From assembly GCA_964445645.1 (NCBI GenBank), contig CAYULH010000002.1:78761-142760 (forward strand): DNA of 64,000 bases. The letters are read 5' to 3'. The notes under the pieces are model-generated. The model saw only the letters and a list, made by a program, of their open reading frames with translations. It made no database searches and was not told the origin of the DNA. Positions 8,105 through 17,055 of this stretch are shown one piece after another. Each line of letters begins with the position of its first letter. The stretch's first letter is position 1. The stretch comes from Aureispira sp964445645 (GTDB taxonomy: Bacteria > Bacteroidota > Bacteroidia > Chitinophagales > Saprospiraceae). The position numbers and the translations under genes are program-made.

Positions 8105-9259
8105 TTATTGTGGTACTACTTTTACCAAGTCGCCTTCTGCTACTTGACGCGCCCCCTTCATCAACAAAACATCCTCTTTGCTCAATCCTGATGCCACCAC
8201 CGTCTCATTATTGAAACTTCTTCCTGTTTCAATAACCTTCTTCTCTGCTTTACCTTCTTTTAGAACCATTACATAATCCGCACCACTCACATCTTGCATA
8301 ATCAACTGATCGGCTACAACTACGGCATCTTTGACTGAGTAGTCATTGACCATAACAGTAGCCAGCAAATTCGGTTTCAGAATGCCATTGTTCTTAACAG
8401 AAGCTTCCACCTCAAACGTACGATTGGCAGAATTGATGGTACGGCCAATCGTCTTGATGCGGCCTTTCTGCTCCATTTCTAAGGCAGGAAACTTGATGGT
8501 AACCGATTCGCCTTTTTTTACTTGTCCTAAATACACCTCAGGAATAGAGGCTACTACTTTCAGATCTTTGGTATTCAGAATGGTAATAATTGGAACCCCA
8601 GGGCCAGCTATTTCGCCCTCCTTCACCATCACGGCATCTACATAACCACTAATAGGCGCATAAATGGTAGACTTAGACAATTCGTATTCTAAGCTTTCTT
8701 TGTTTTTGAGCAAGGTTTCTACTTGGCTCTTGGCTTGCAAATACTGCACTTCAGAACCAATTTTTTGTTTCCACAAATTTTCTTGCCGCTTAAAAATATC
8801 TTGTGCCAAGCTCAGGGACTCGTCCAACTGTGCAATACTTTTCTGGATACTTTCTAAATTGACCTTGCCCACCAAAGCCCCTTTGCTGATATAGTCCCCT
8901 TCCTTGACACGCAAATCAATTAGTCGCCCGCCTGTTTCGCTACTAGCATAAGCAGGATCTTGTGCAGGCACTACATTGGCTTGTACTTCTACATAGTGAT
9001 TAAAATCTTTTACAGTTACAGGAGCAGTAGTTACAGGCACCACTTTTTCCTTGGGTGGATTGGGGTCTAATTTTACAACCAAAGCTTCCAATTCCTCCAT
9101 CTCCGCCTTGAGTGTTTTTAATTCTTGACGTTTGGCTTTGAGGGCAGTACGCGCCTCTTCCAATGTTTCGGGAGTTTTCATTTCTGTTGCTCCACCACCA
9201 CAGGCTACGACCAAGCCAAAAGCAGCCATCAGCCCCAATAGATATAGTATATTCTTCAT
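8105..9259 (-). CDS. RND efflux periplasmic adaptor subunit (membrane fusion protein), lipoprotein
   Basis: A 384-residue adaptor linking the inner-membrane RND pump to the TolC channel. The N-terminus is a lipoprotein signal with lipobox ending VVAC (Cys20), followed by a predicted coiled-coil segment rich in K/E (residues ~30-70) that is longer than in AcrA. Then come the paired biotinyl-lipoyl half motifs (EGDYISKGALVGKV near 140; IYAPISGYVDAVMVKEGEIA near 210) flanking the alpha-hairpin, a beta-barrel domain and a membrane-proximal domain ending VKVVPQ. Spacing to the pump gene is 70 bases and to the TolC gene 45 bases, consistent with one transcript. Confidence 0.94.
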   Translation of the reverse strand: MKNILYLLGLMAAFGLVVACGGGATEMKTPETLEEARTALKAKRQELKTLKAEMEELEALVVKLDPNPPKEKVVPVTTAPVTVKDFNHYVEVQANVVPAQDPAYASSETGGRLIDLRVKEGDYISKGALVGKVNLESIQKSIAQLDESLSLAQDIFKRQENLWKQKIGSEVQYLQAKSQVETLLKNKESLEYELSKSTIYAPISGYVDAVMVKEGEIAGPGVPIITILNTKDLKVVASIPEVYLGQVKKGESVTIKFPALEMEQKGRIKTIGRTINSANRTFEVEASVKNNGILKPNLLATVMVNDYSVKDAVVVADQLIMQDVSGADYVMVLKEGKAEKKVIETGRSFNNETVVASGLSKEDVLLMKGARQVAEGDLVKVVPQ

Positions 9260-9304
9260 TTTTTATTTTAATTGATTGTTTTATTGATATTAAAACCAGT
9301 ATTC

Positions 9305-10645
9305 TTATTTGCCCAAAGCTTTATCCAATGCCGCTTTGGCCAGCACCAAATCATATAAGGCATTCAAGCGGTTGGCCTGTGTTCTGTACAATTCTTGTTC
9401 TGCCTGTGTCATCTCTAAGCTAGAACCAACCCCCTCGCGATACTTGATACGAGTGGTTTCGAGTATACGCTCGGCCAAGGCCAAATTCTCATCTTGATTT
9501 TCTAGGCTTTTTTTGGCATTCTTATAATTGGAGCGTGCATTGAGCACTTCCAATTGAATACCACGCTCCAAATCGGCCAATTGCAATTCAAATTTAGCAA
9601 TATCAATTTTTGCACGCTTAATCTTGGCCGCTTTGTCCAAGCCATCAAAAATAGGCACATTCAAGGTAGCCCCCACAATGGTAATAGGAAAAAAGCCGGG
9701 TTCATCGCCGTTAAACAAGTCATTGCGTTGCAATTGTTGTTGGTGCGTAAAAAAAGCGGTAAGATTGGGCAAATATCCTGTATTAAAACGCTTTACATTC
9801 AGTTCATTGAGCGCAATGGTTTGTTGGAGAATATCTGTTTCTATTCGACTATCATATCGAATATCCCCTTCCAAATCTTCTGTTTCTACCAAGGTAATAA
9901 CATCTTCCAAGTTTTCAGTCAGCACAATACTGTCCTGTAGTGGATAATTCATTTGGAACTTGAGCACATTCTTAGCCAATTGCATCTGACGTTCTAATGT
10001 TTCTAATTGTACTTGCAAATTGGACAAGGATAAATCTAGGCGATCGACATCCAAACGCTCTACCATACCATTCTCATAAAAAGCATTGGTCTCAAACCTA
10101 ATTTTCTTCAGATTCTCAATATTCAATAACAATACTGCTCGGTTTTCTTCTACTAATAAGGCTTGCAGATAAGCTTGTACTACATTATACTTAATATCAT
10201 AAACCTTTAGATCGGCCTGACGCTTGGTCATATCTAACAACCCTTTGGATGCCTTGAGCCCTACAAAATAAGAACCATCAAATACCAAGGTACTCACTGT
10301 AATAGAAGGCGTGAGATTGTGACGGGTACCAAACTGTACTTCTGAAAAGCCGGGTGGTGGCGGTGGAAGCCCCGGAATTGCAAAGGCATCATTGGGCAAT
10401 AATTGGGTAGGAATGTCAATGTAATAGTTGTAATCAACCTTGGCATTGACCTTGGGAATACCGATGGCAGTGTACTCCTGCACATCTGCCTTGGCGCGAG
10501 CAATATCCAATTGGGCATCTCGCACACTATTGCTGTTGGACTGGGCATAGTTAATAGCTTCTGACAAAGAGAATTCCTCCACTGTCTGCGCTTGCATATT
10601 AACTACTAAAAATAGTGCGGTTAATAAAGTGCTTGTTGTTTTCAT
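9305..10645 (-). CDS. TolC-family outer membrane efflux protein
   Basis: A 446-residue outer-membrane channel of the tripartite pump. A cleavable signal peptide covers roughly residues 1-20 (ending NMQAQ). Two repeated outer-membrane-efflux-protein halves follow, each of long amphipathic helices (ALLVEENRAVLLLNIENL; QLADLERGIQLEVLNA) and a short beta segment. The C-terminal helix YDLVLAKAALDKALG is typical of the family. A proline-rich stretch (LPPPPPG near residue 95) lies in the first beta segment. It sits between the TetR regulator and the adaptor gene. Confidence 0.94.
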   Translation of the reverse strand: MKTTSTLLTALFLVVNMQAQTVEEFSLSEAINYAQSNSNSVRDAQLDIARAKADVQEYTAIGIPKVNAKVDYNYYIDIPTQLLPNDAFAIPGLPPPPPGFSEVQFGTRHNLTPSITVSTLVFDGSYFVGLKASKGLLDMTKRQADLKVYDIKYNVVQAYLQALLVEENRAVLLLNIENLKKIRFETNAFYENGMVERLDVDRLDLSLSNLQVQLETLERQMQLAKNVLKFQMNYPLQDSIVLTENLEDVITLVETEDLEGDIRYDSRIETDILQQTIALNELNVKRFNTGYLPNLTAFFTHQQQLQRNDLFNGDEPGFFPITIVGATLNVPIFDGLDKAAKIKRAKIDIAKFELQLADLERGIQLEVLNARSNYKNAKKSLENQDENLALAERILETTRIKYREGVGSSLEMTQAEQELYRTQANRLNALYDLVLAKAALDKALGK

Positions 10646-10702
10646 ATTGTAGAATAAGTCGTCAATTCGACTATAATTTAAATGATTTTGGTTTGACTAT
10701 TT

Positions 10703-11329
10703 TTAATGAATATCATTGGTAGGGTCTATATTATTCCCCAATTTTTGTAATAAAGCGCGCCCTTTGTCCGAAACAATAGCGTTAATATGATATTTGGCAA
10801 ACTCGCTGTGTAGTACAGATGGTGAAAACTGTGCTGTTGGAAAAAGATCCATATCAGTCAGAATAAGCATCAAACTTATATGAATACGCGCCACCAACTC
10901 CACATTCAGATCGGCTCTATACACCCCCTCCTCTACTCCTTTTCGTAAATTCTTGACCACCATTTCCAACATTTCCTTTTTATGAAAATTGTCGAGCAAT
11001 TCCCATACAGGACGATGGTATTTTTTGAGATCAAACAATAATGAGGGATTCATATCATTCATCTGCCTTTGGGCATAAACACTCATTTTGAGCAAAGCTT
11101 CTAAGGCATTTTCTGCCCCATCTACAATGGCCAAGCACTCTTTCTTATCCTCTTGTACATGACGTTGTACAATTTGTTGAACCAAATCGCGCTTATTTTC
11201 TACATGCACATACAGTGTTTTTTTTGACATTCCCAAATCACGGGCAATATCAGCCATCGTAACACTACGAACACCATATTTGTGAAAGAGTCCTTCTGAG
11301 GTTTCTAATATTTTTGTTAATTCATCCAA
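10703..11329 (-). CDS. TetR/AcrR-family transcriptional regulator, likely local repressor of the efflux operon
   Basis: A 208-residue protein whose first 50 residues are a TetR DNA-binding domain: FHKYGVRSVTMADIARDLGMSKKTLYVH contains the helix-turn-helix at about residues 24-44. The remaining helical portion is the ligand/dimerisation domain and is divergent, as usual. It is the first gene of the minus-strand efflux operon, 57 bases before the TolC gene, so ligand-controlled self- and operon repression is the natural reading. A possible operator lies at 11384-11410. Confidence 0.93.
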   Translation of the reverse strand: MDELTKILETSEGLFHKYGVRSVTMADIARDLGMSKKTLYVHVENKRDLVQQIVQRHVQEDKKECLAIVDGAENALEALLKMSVYAQRQMNDMNPSLLFDLKKYHRPVWELLDNFHKKEMLEMVVKNLRKGVEEGVYRADLNVELVARIHISLMLILTDMDLFPTAQFSPSVLHSEFAKYHINAIVSDKGRALLQKLGNNIDPTNDIH

Positions 11330-11648
11330 ATTTAAACTACTTATATCTAATTAGACAATCATTAAGAGAATTATTACTGTATTATCAGTACTTATACTTC
11401 ATTTACTGATCTCCAAAATTTATATCAAGGCAAGTTTATTGCGGCGTGAAGGTAATTACAAACCCAAGGAAACCCAAATGTTTTCTAAAGTTTCCACAGT
11501 TTTTTTTTATTTTTTTAACAAAATCTTGTGATTCATTAAAAGTTCAATAGTTTGGCTTAAAATTTTCTTTGATTTCTTTATTTTTAAGCACCTAAGTACA
11601 TTCTCAAACATTAACCTAGTTTTTAGCCATCTAATAGCCACCTGTACT
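11330..11648. other. Divergent intergenic region between efflux operon and lipoprotein gene
   Basis: About 320 A+T-rich bases with no gene. It must hold the promoters of both the tetR-led operon (minus) and the lipoprotein gene (plus). The only structured element seen is the ATCAGTA/TACTGAT inverted repeat. A long T-run near 11500-11515 and several TTTG words occur, but no confident Bacteroidota -33/-7 pair could be placed. Confidence 0.5.
11384..11410. promoter_or_regulatory. Candidate TetR-type operator
   Basis: Inverted repeat ATCAGTA - 13 bases - TACTGAT, about 55 bases upstream of the tetR start. Arm length and total span are in the range bound by TetR-family dimers. Position fits autoregulation, but in such A+T-rich DNA a 7-bp repeat can arise by chance. 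Confidence 0.3.
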
Positions 11649-12365
11649 ATGAAACAAACACTACTTATTTATTGTTTTTTGGGAATTTGCCTCCTTTCAT
11701 CTTGTTCTTCTTGTGGAGACAAAAACGGTGGTGCGCTCAGTGGTGCTGATGGCGAAACAACGATTGCAGAGGGATTGTACACCACCCCAGAAGAACGCCT
11801 ACAAGCGGAAATCAATTTGATGATTGATGAACAAATCGAAGTTTCCAATGCTATCCATTCCAACCGTGTACTCACCATGATTGCCGGTTTTGAATTGGGC
11901 ATGTCTAGAAGTGAAGTAAAGAAACACTTCTTGAATATGAAACAAAAGAAACATCTGATTCGGGTACGCAAACGCAACAAAGGCTCCAAAAAAGTATACG
12001 AATATGTTTATCCCTTGCCACTTGAGAGCGGCCCTGCCAATACACAGTTCAATTTTGAGCATCAAAGAGGTGGAGGCGTATACAAATTGATTTGCGAACC
12101 CAGCAAACCTCGTCGTCAAACCAAAGCTACGTTCTTGGCAGAGGTACACCAACTACTAACAGAGTGGTATGGCCCTCACAATTTCCAATTGCCCAAACAG
12201 CATGGCTGTGAACGTTATGTTTGGATTGCAGGCAACCGCCACCTCGATCTGTATGCCACTGCCAAAGATGTGAAGTTTGCCTATACTGACCTCAAAGTGG
12301 AAATTCCGCCCAATATCGAAGGAGGAGGAACAGAACGCCCTACTAGCGAGCATTTATTACAATAA
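11649..12365 (+). CDS. Uncharacterised lipoprotein
   Basis: A 238-residue lipoprotein: hydrophobic signal MKQTLLIYCFLGICLLSSC with the lipobox cysteine at residue 19. The mature part starts with a Gly/Asp-rich linker, then a helical stretch (PEERLQAEINLMIDEQIEVSNAI split over residues 47-70) and an alpha/beta region with a basic cluster (MKQKKHLIRVRKRNKGSKK near 98-115). I recognise no family. The phrase FELGMSRSEVKKHF resembles the start of SmpA/BamE-like or 'MSR-x-V' small lipoprotein folds, where LGMs-x-xeV is common, but the resemblance is weak. Monocistronic, between the divergent efflux operon and dut. Confidence 0.8.
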   Translation: MKQTLLIYCFLGICLLSSCSSCGDKNGGALSGADGETTIAEGLYTTPEERLQAEINLMIDEQIEVSNAIHSNRVLTMIAGFELGMSRSEVKKHFLNMKQKKHLIRVRKRNKGSKKVYEYVYPLPLESGPANTQFNFEHQRGGGVYKLICEPSKPRRQTKATFLAEVHQLLTEWYGPHNFQLPKQHGCERYVWIAGNRHLDLYATAKDVKFAYTDLKVEIPPNIEGGGTERPTSEHLLQ

Positions 12366-12586
12366 ATAACAGGTAATTCTCTTTAGAAACTCCACGTATA
12401 CTTTTTTATTCTCCTATCCGCTCTTTTGACTTTAGTTGTTTCCAACTAAGTAATACAATCATTCGTCTTGTTAGAACTACATTTAGCAACTTCGTTCTAA
12501 AAAATCTTACTATCTTGCGACTGTTACAAGAACTACTTATTTTATAACAATTGATTACCTGATACTTTTTGTAAGGTATTGATAAT

Positions 12587-13021
12587 ATGAAAATAAAAAT
12601 AATCAACCACTCTAACAATCCACTCCCTCACTATGCCACTAGTGGTAGTGCTGGTATGGATTTGCGTGCTCATCTGTCTGATGCTGTAATCCTAAATCCT
12701 CTGGAACGCCGTGTTATTCCAACAGGTTTATCTATAGAATTGCCACAGGGCTATGAAGCACAAGTACGACCAAGGAGTGGGCTGGCACTCAAAAAAGGAT
12801 TGTCTATCCCTAATGCCCCCGGTACTATTGACAGTGATTATCGGGGCGAAATTGGTGTCATTGTCATCAACTTATCTAATATACCCGTCACCATTGACCC
12901 ATCTGAACGAATTGCCCAATTGGTAATTGCCAAACACGAAACTGTTGAATGGCTGCCCGTAGAAGAACTAACAAATTCTGAGCGTGGAGCAGGAGGCTAT
13001 GGAAGTACAGGAAAAATATAA
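12587..13021 (+). CDS. dut: dUTP diphosphatase (dUTPase)
   Basis: A 144-residue trimeric dUTPase hydrolysing dUTP to dUMP and PPi, protecting DNA from uracil and feeding dTMP synthesis. All five family motifs are present in order: GSAGMDLRA (20-28), PRSGLALKKGL (62-72), GTIDSDYRGEIGVI (79-92, with the catalytic Asp), ERIAQLVI (107-114) and RGAGGYGSTG (133-142), the last being the glycine-rich lid over the active site. Length is normal. Followed after 135 bases by a sugar nucleotidyltransferase, TPR and DUF4292 genes, a neighbourhood familiar from Bacteroidota. Confidence 0.97.
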   Translation: MKIKIINHSNNPLPHYATSGSAGMDLRAHLSDAVILNPLERRVIPTGLSIELPQGYEAQVRPRSGLALKKGLSIPNAPGTIDSDYRGEIGVIVINLSNIPVTIDPSERIAQLVIAKHETVEWLPVEELTNSERGAGGYGSTGKI

Positions 13022-13156
13022 GCTATTAATTCACCTTCCCCACAAGTAATTAGATAGAATACACCCTAATTGCGACCTCAATTTTTGAAGGGATAACCAG
13101 AAAAACTGTATCTCAGCTCTTGTTATACCTTAAATTTAATTGTCAATAATAAATTT

Positions 13157-14161
13157 ATGAAAATTATTATACCTATGGCCGGTCGAGGTACTCGTTTACG
13201 TCCTCATACGCTCACTGTGCCCAAACCATTGGTTGAAATTGCTGGAAAATCTATTGTACAACGCCTTGTAGAAGACCTTGCAGCAACGTATGGCCAAGCT
13301 ATTGAAGAAATTGCTTTTGTCACGGGTGATTTTGGACAACAAGTAGAAAAGGCATTGGTTGCTTTGGCCGAAAGCCTTGGGGCTAAAGGCTCCATTCATC
13401 ATCAACACGAAAAATTAGGTACTGCTCATGCCATTATGTGCGCCAAGGAGCATCTTCACGGAAAGGTGATTGTGGCCTTTGCCGATACGCTGTTCAAATC
13501 AGACTTTGTATTAGATACAGAACAAGAAAGTGTATTGTGGGTACAACAAATAGAAGACCCTTCGGCTTATGGTGTGGTAACACTAGACAAAGAAGGTTAT
13601 GCAACTGGCTTTGTTGAAAAACCAACTACCTTTGTCTCTGACTTAGCCATTATTGGTATTTATTATTTCAAACACGCCGAAGTGCTGCGTGAAGAATTAC
13701 AATACTTGTTGGACAATGATATGCGCTACAAAGGGGAATACCAAATTACAGATGCCCTAGAAAACATGCGTAAAAAAGGGGTAAAATTCCGTACACAAGC
13801 TATTCAGGAATGGCTAGATTGTGGCAATAAAAATGCAGTGGTCTATGCTACAGAACGCGTGCTAGAAATCAAGAAAGATGCTGCTACTACTGCTAATAGT
13901 GTCACTACCGAAAATTCTACCATTATCCCTCCTTGCTTTATTGATAACAATGTTGTTATCAAAAATTCAGTCATTGGGCCTTATGTTTCTATTGGCCGAA
14001 ATACAGTCATTGAGAATTCTATCATTTGCAAGAGCATCATACAAGACCATGCTGTGGTTAATAATGTAGTTACCCAAAACTCCATGTTGGGTTCTCATAC
14101 GGAATATATTGCCAAGCAATCTGAACTAAGTTTAAGCGATTTTTCTAAATTTAGACAATAA
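13157..14161 (+). CDS. Sugar-phosphate nucleotidyltransferase (RmlA/GlmU-like)
   Basis: A 334-residue enzyme predicted to transfer NMP to a sugar-1-phosphate. The N-terminus has the family signature MAGRGTRLRPHTLTVPKPLVEI (residues 7-28; G-x-G-T-R-x-x-P and PKP). FADTLF near 109-114 is the metal-binding region. Residues ~245-334 are an isoleucine-rich hexapeptide region (PPCFIDNNVVIKNSVIGPYV, VIENSIICKSII) typical of a left-handed beta-helix tail. In this gene neighbourhood the homologs are usually annotated as glucose-1-phosphate thymidylyl/uridylyltransferase-like; the exact sugar cannot be told from sequence. Confidence 0.92.
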   Translation: MKIIIPMAGRGTRLRPHTLTVPKPLVEIAGKSIVQRLVEDLAATYGQAIEEIAFVTGDFGQQVEKALVALAESLGAKGSIHHQHEKLGTAHAIMCAKEHLHGKVIVAFADTLFKSDFVLDTEQESVLWVQQIEDPSAYGVVTLDKEGYATGFVEKPTTFVSDLAIIGIYYFKHAEVLREELQYLLDNDMRYKGEYQITDALENMRKKGVKFRTQAIQEWLDCGNKNAVVYATERVLEIKKDAATTANSVTTENSTIIPPCFIDNNVVIKNSVIGPYVSIGRNTVIENSIICKSIIQDHAVVNNVVTQNSMLGSHTEYIAKQSELSLSDFSKFRQ

Positions 14162-14513
14162 AGGTATTCATCACCATCTGTTTTACTAAAAACGCATCTA
14201 ATTGATTATAAGCCCCTAACAGTGTCTTTGGGTAAAATACGGCTCGTTTAGCTTTCTATTAGAATAGATCTTTCTTAAAACAGTGTAAAAATTTGCGGCG
14301 TGTTGGACTTTTATGAACCTTAAGCAGCCAAATATATTTATACAAGTGGGTTGAGTAATAACAATAGATTAACAACTTTGTATAATTTTTTGGATAAGAT
14401 TTTGTATCTTATTATGGTATACCTCTTTGACGATCACGCATTTTTAAACCTTTCAATTTTCTTGTTATTAAATATATTTTAAGGTTAGTGATTTTTTTAT
14501 AAATTGAAACTAT
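14162..14513. other. 352-base intergenic region
   Basis: No gene seen. A+T-rich, with T-rich words such as CTTTGTATAATTTTTTGG near 14376-14393 that could be promoter elements for the TPR gene. No convincing terminator after the nucleotidyltransferase gene. Confidence 0.45.
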
Positions 14514-16241
14514 ATGTGCAAAAGGTTCACTACTACATGGACAACTATCATTTTATTGGCTGTACTGGCAATGGCCTCAACAGCTACTGCTCAAACAAAA
14601 AAACGCCCTAAAGAAAGTACTATTCTATTAGAGAAATTATTTATTGAAGCCAATAAAGAAAAGCTATTAGGCAATGTAGAAGAGGCCATACAACGCTACT
14701 GGGAGGTATTGCAAAAAGACAATACCAATGCTCCCTCCAATTATGAATTGGCGCGCTTGTACCAAAAACAAGAAGACTGGAGCAAAGCTGCACTGCGTGC
14801 AGCACGGGCAGTAGAACTAGATGAAAACAACTTGGATTACAATAAGTTGTATGCAAAATTACTGGAAAGAGAAGGCAATTATAAAAAAGCTGCTGACTTG
14901 TATGCTCATCTCAGTGATGCTTATCCATCTAATGAGGCACTCTATACAGAATGGGCCTACTACCTAACCAAATCTGGCAAACCAGATCAAGCCATCAAAG
15001 TATACAATGCCCTAGAAAAACGTATGGGGGTGAGAGAGGGAACCTCTATGCGTAAGTACAAGCTCTACATGAAAATGGGCAAAATCAAAAAAGCAAGTCA
15101 AGAAATTGAGCAATTAATTGAAGCTTTTCCCTCAGAGCCTGAATACCTCATTCGATTGGCCAATTTCTATGCTTCTACAGAGGACTTAGAACGTTCTAAG
15201 GAACTGTACAAACAGGCTTTGGAACTTGACCCCAACAACCCAACGGCCAATATGGCTATGGTAGAGTTCTTTATACAAAATGGTGATACTAGTCGTTATC
15301 TCAATGCTTTGCTCAATACTTTTGACAACCCCAATCAGGATTTATTAACCAAAGTAGAAACCCTAAAACGCTTGGTAGAAGGGGTAGAACAACAAAAAAT
15401 CAGTGAGCAGTATGCTGCTGATATTAACAATTTGAGCAAAAAACTTGTATTGGTTCACCCCAATAGCAGCTCGGCCAATACCCTACACGGAAGAATGTTG
15501 TACAGAGCCAAAGCTTACAAACAGGCCGCCCATGCTTATGAAACCGCCTTGCAGTTTGCCATCAATGATCTCCATGTCTGGAAACGCTTATTGGAGTGCT
15601 TGCACAAAAGTAACAACCAAAAAGACTTGCAAAAATACGCACAGCAATTTATTGATGTTTATCCCAGCCAAGCGGTCAGCTATTACTATATGGGCATAGC
15701 TCATTACCAGCAAGCCGCCTATCCAAAAGCCATCAAAGCACTACAAGAGGCCCTGTTTATCGACCCCAACAATATGGACTTGCAAGGTAATGCCTTGAGG
15801 TATCTAGCCAAGACCTATGATGCCCAAGACGATATTCCTGCGGCCGAAAAAGCATTTAATGAAGCCATCTTAATGGCGCCTCAAAATCTGGACATCATCC
15901 ATGATTATGCCTACAGCCTCATCAAACACAAAAAAGAATTGCCCAAAGCAGCAACACTCCTAGAAGGCATTCTAGCCAAAGAACCTTCCAATTATCAATA
16001 TAAAAATACACAGGGTTGGCTCTACTACAAACAAGGCAATTACAAGGAAGCCCAGCAAACAATAGCACCTACTTTGGAACAAATACAAGAACAACCTGCT
16101 CTATTAGAACGTTATGGTGATGTTTTATTTAAATTGGGAAAAGTAGATACGGCTGTTGAATATTGGCAAAAAGCACTAAACAATGGCTCCTCTTCTACTC
16201 AATTGCCCCAAAAAATTTCAACCCGTCAATTGTATGAATAG
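14514..16241 (+). CDS. Secreted/periplasmic tetratricopeptide-repeat protein
   Basis: A 575-residue protein with an N-terminal signal (residues 1-27, WTTIILLAVLAMASTATAQ) followed by about a dozen TPR units covering nearly the whole length. Clear units include the one near LERSKELYKQALELDPNNP and the one near YPKAIKALQEALFIDPNN. TPR arrays are protein-interaction scaffolds. The gene ends overlapping the start of a DUF4292 lipoprotein by 8 bases, so the two are translationally coupled. In Bacteroidota this TPR-DUF4292 pair normally sits with a cell-wall (EnvC/M23) gene and is suspected to work in envelope biogenesis; that partner is absent here. Confidence 0.9.
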   Translation: MCKRFTTTWTTIILLAVLAMASTATAQTKKRPKESTILLEKLFIEANKEKLLGNVEEAIQRYWEVLQKDNTNAPSNYELARLYQKQEDWSKAALRAARAVELDENNLDYNKLYAKLLEREGNYKKAADLYAHLSDAYPSNEALYTEWAYYLTKSGKPDQAIKVYNALEKRMGVREGTSMRKYKLYMKMGKIKKASQEIEQLIEAFPSEPEYLIRLANFYASTEDLERSKELYKQALELDPNNPTANMAMVEFFIQNGDTSRYLNALLNTFDNPNQDLLTKVETLKRLVEGVEQQKISEQYAADINNLSKKLVLVHPNSSSANTLHGRMLYRAKAYKQAAHAYETALQFAINDLHVWKRLLECLHKSNNQKDLQKYAQQFIDVYPSQAVSYYYMGIAHYQQAAYPKAIKALQEALFIDPNNMDLQGNALRYLAKTYDAQDDIPAAEKAFNEAILMAPQNLDIIHDYAYSLIKHKKELPKAATLLEGILAKEPSNYQYKNTQGWLYYKQGNYKEAQQTIAPTLEQIQEQPALLERYGDVLFKLGKVDTAVEYWQKALNNGSSSTQLPQKISTRQLYE

Positions 16242-16995
16242 GTTTCTACTTGGCTTATTAGGATGCTGTTTTTGGGCCTTTACTGCTTGCAAAACCCCTT
16301 CTGTGGCAACAGATACACCTCGTCCAACCAAAAAAACAGCAAAATTTCTCTTGCGACAATTGGACAAACAACAATTGCAGTATCAATGGTTTGGTTGTCG
16401 TGCCAAGATCAAAGTAGATAGTGAAAAACAGGATGTTGTTTTTTCGGCGGCCTTGCGTATGCAAAAAGATAGCTTGATTTGGGTGCGTATCAAGAAAATG
16501 AACGTGGAAGGTGCTCGTATCAAAATCACCCCACAAAGCATTGAAATTCTCAATCGTCAAGAAAGCCAATACATCAAGCGGCCTTTTTCTTTTATCAAGG
16601 AAGAATATGGCTTGGATATTAGTTTTGCACAATTGCAAGAAGCCCTACTGGGCAATCCTATTCTGTACCAAGATCGCACCCTATTAAGTGATGTAGCCGA
16701 AAATCGCCTGCTCCTCAAAACACCCCCCAACCAAAAGGAGGTGCTAAAATTATTCTTGCGTGCTTCTGATTTTCTCTTGGACGAATTGCGTGGTTCTGTA
16801 GAGGGCAGTAGCCTCACCATCAACTACATGGATTATGAGCTGGTACAGGAGCAACAAATTGCTACCAAAAAAATCATTCACATAGATAGCAAAGATGTGG
16901 GCGTAGTAGACATCAATCTCAAATTTTCGGGTATGGTGTTGGATGAAGTGCAAAAAGTAGGTTTTACAGTTCCTAGTTCTTATGAGCATTTGTAA
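16234..16995 (+). CDS. DUF4292-family lipoprotein
   Basis: A 253-residue lipoprotein starting at ATG 16234 (MNRFLLGLLGCCFWAFTAC, lipobox cysteine 19) rather than at the upstream in-frame ATG 16183, which would bury the signal peptide. The body is beta-rich with LolA/LolB-like character: FSAALRMQKDSLIWVRI, EAARIKITPQSIEIL-like strands, and YMDYELV. DUF4292 proteins have this fold and are thought to handle lipoproteins or outer-membrane assembly, though this is not proved. Its start overlaps the stop of the TPR gene by 8 bases, indicating coupling. Confidence 0.85.
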   Translation: MNRFLLGLLGCCFWAFTACKTPSVATDTPRPTKKTAKFLLRQLDKQQLQYQWFGCRAKIKVDSEKQDVVFSAALRMQKDSLIWVRIKKMNVEGARIKITPQSIEILNRQESQYIKRPFSFIKEEYGLDISFAQLQEALLGNPILYQDRTLLSDVAENRLLLKTPPNQKEVLKLFLRASDFLLDELRGSVEGSSLTINYMDYELVQEQQIATKKIIHIDSKDVGVVDINLKFSGMVLDEVQKVGFTVPSSYEHL

Positions 16996-17055
16996 TACCA
17001 ATCCATATTTAGAAGTAGGATAATAGGTTCAAAGAGATTGGATGTGGGTACAAGG

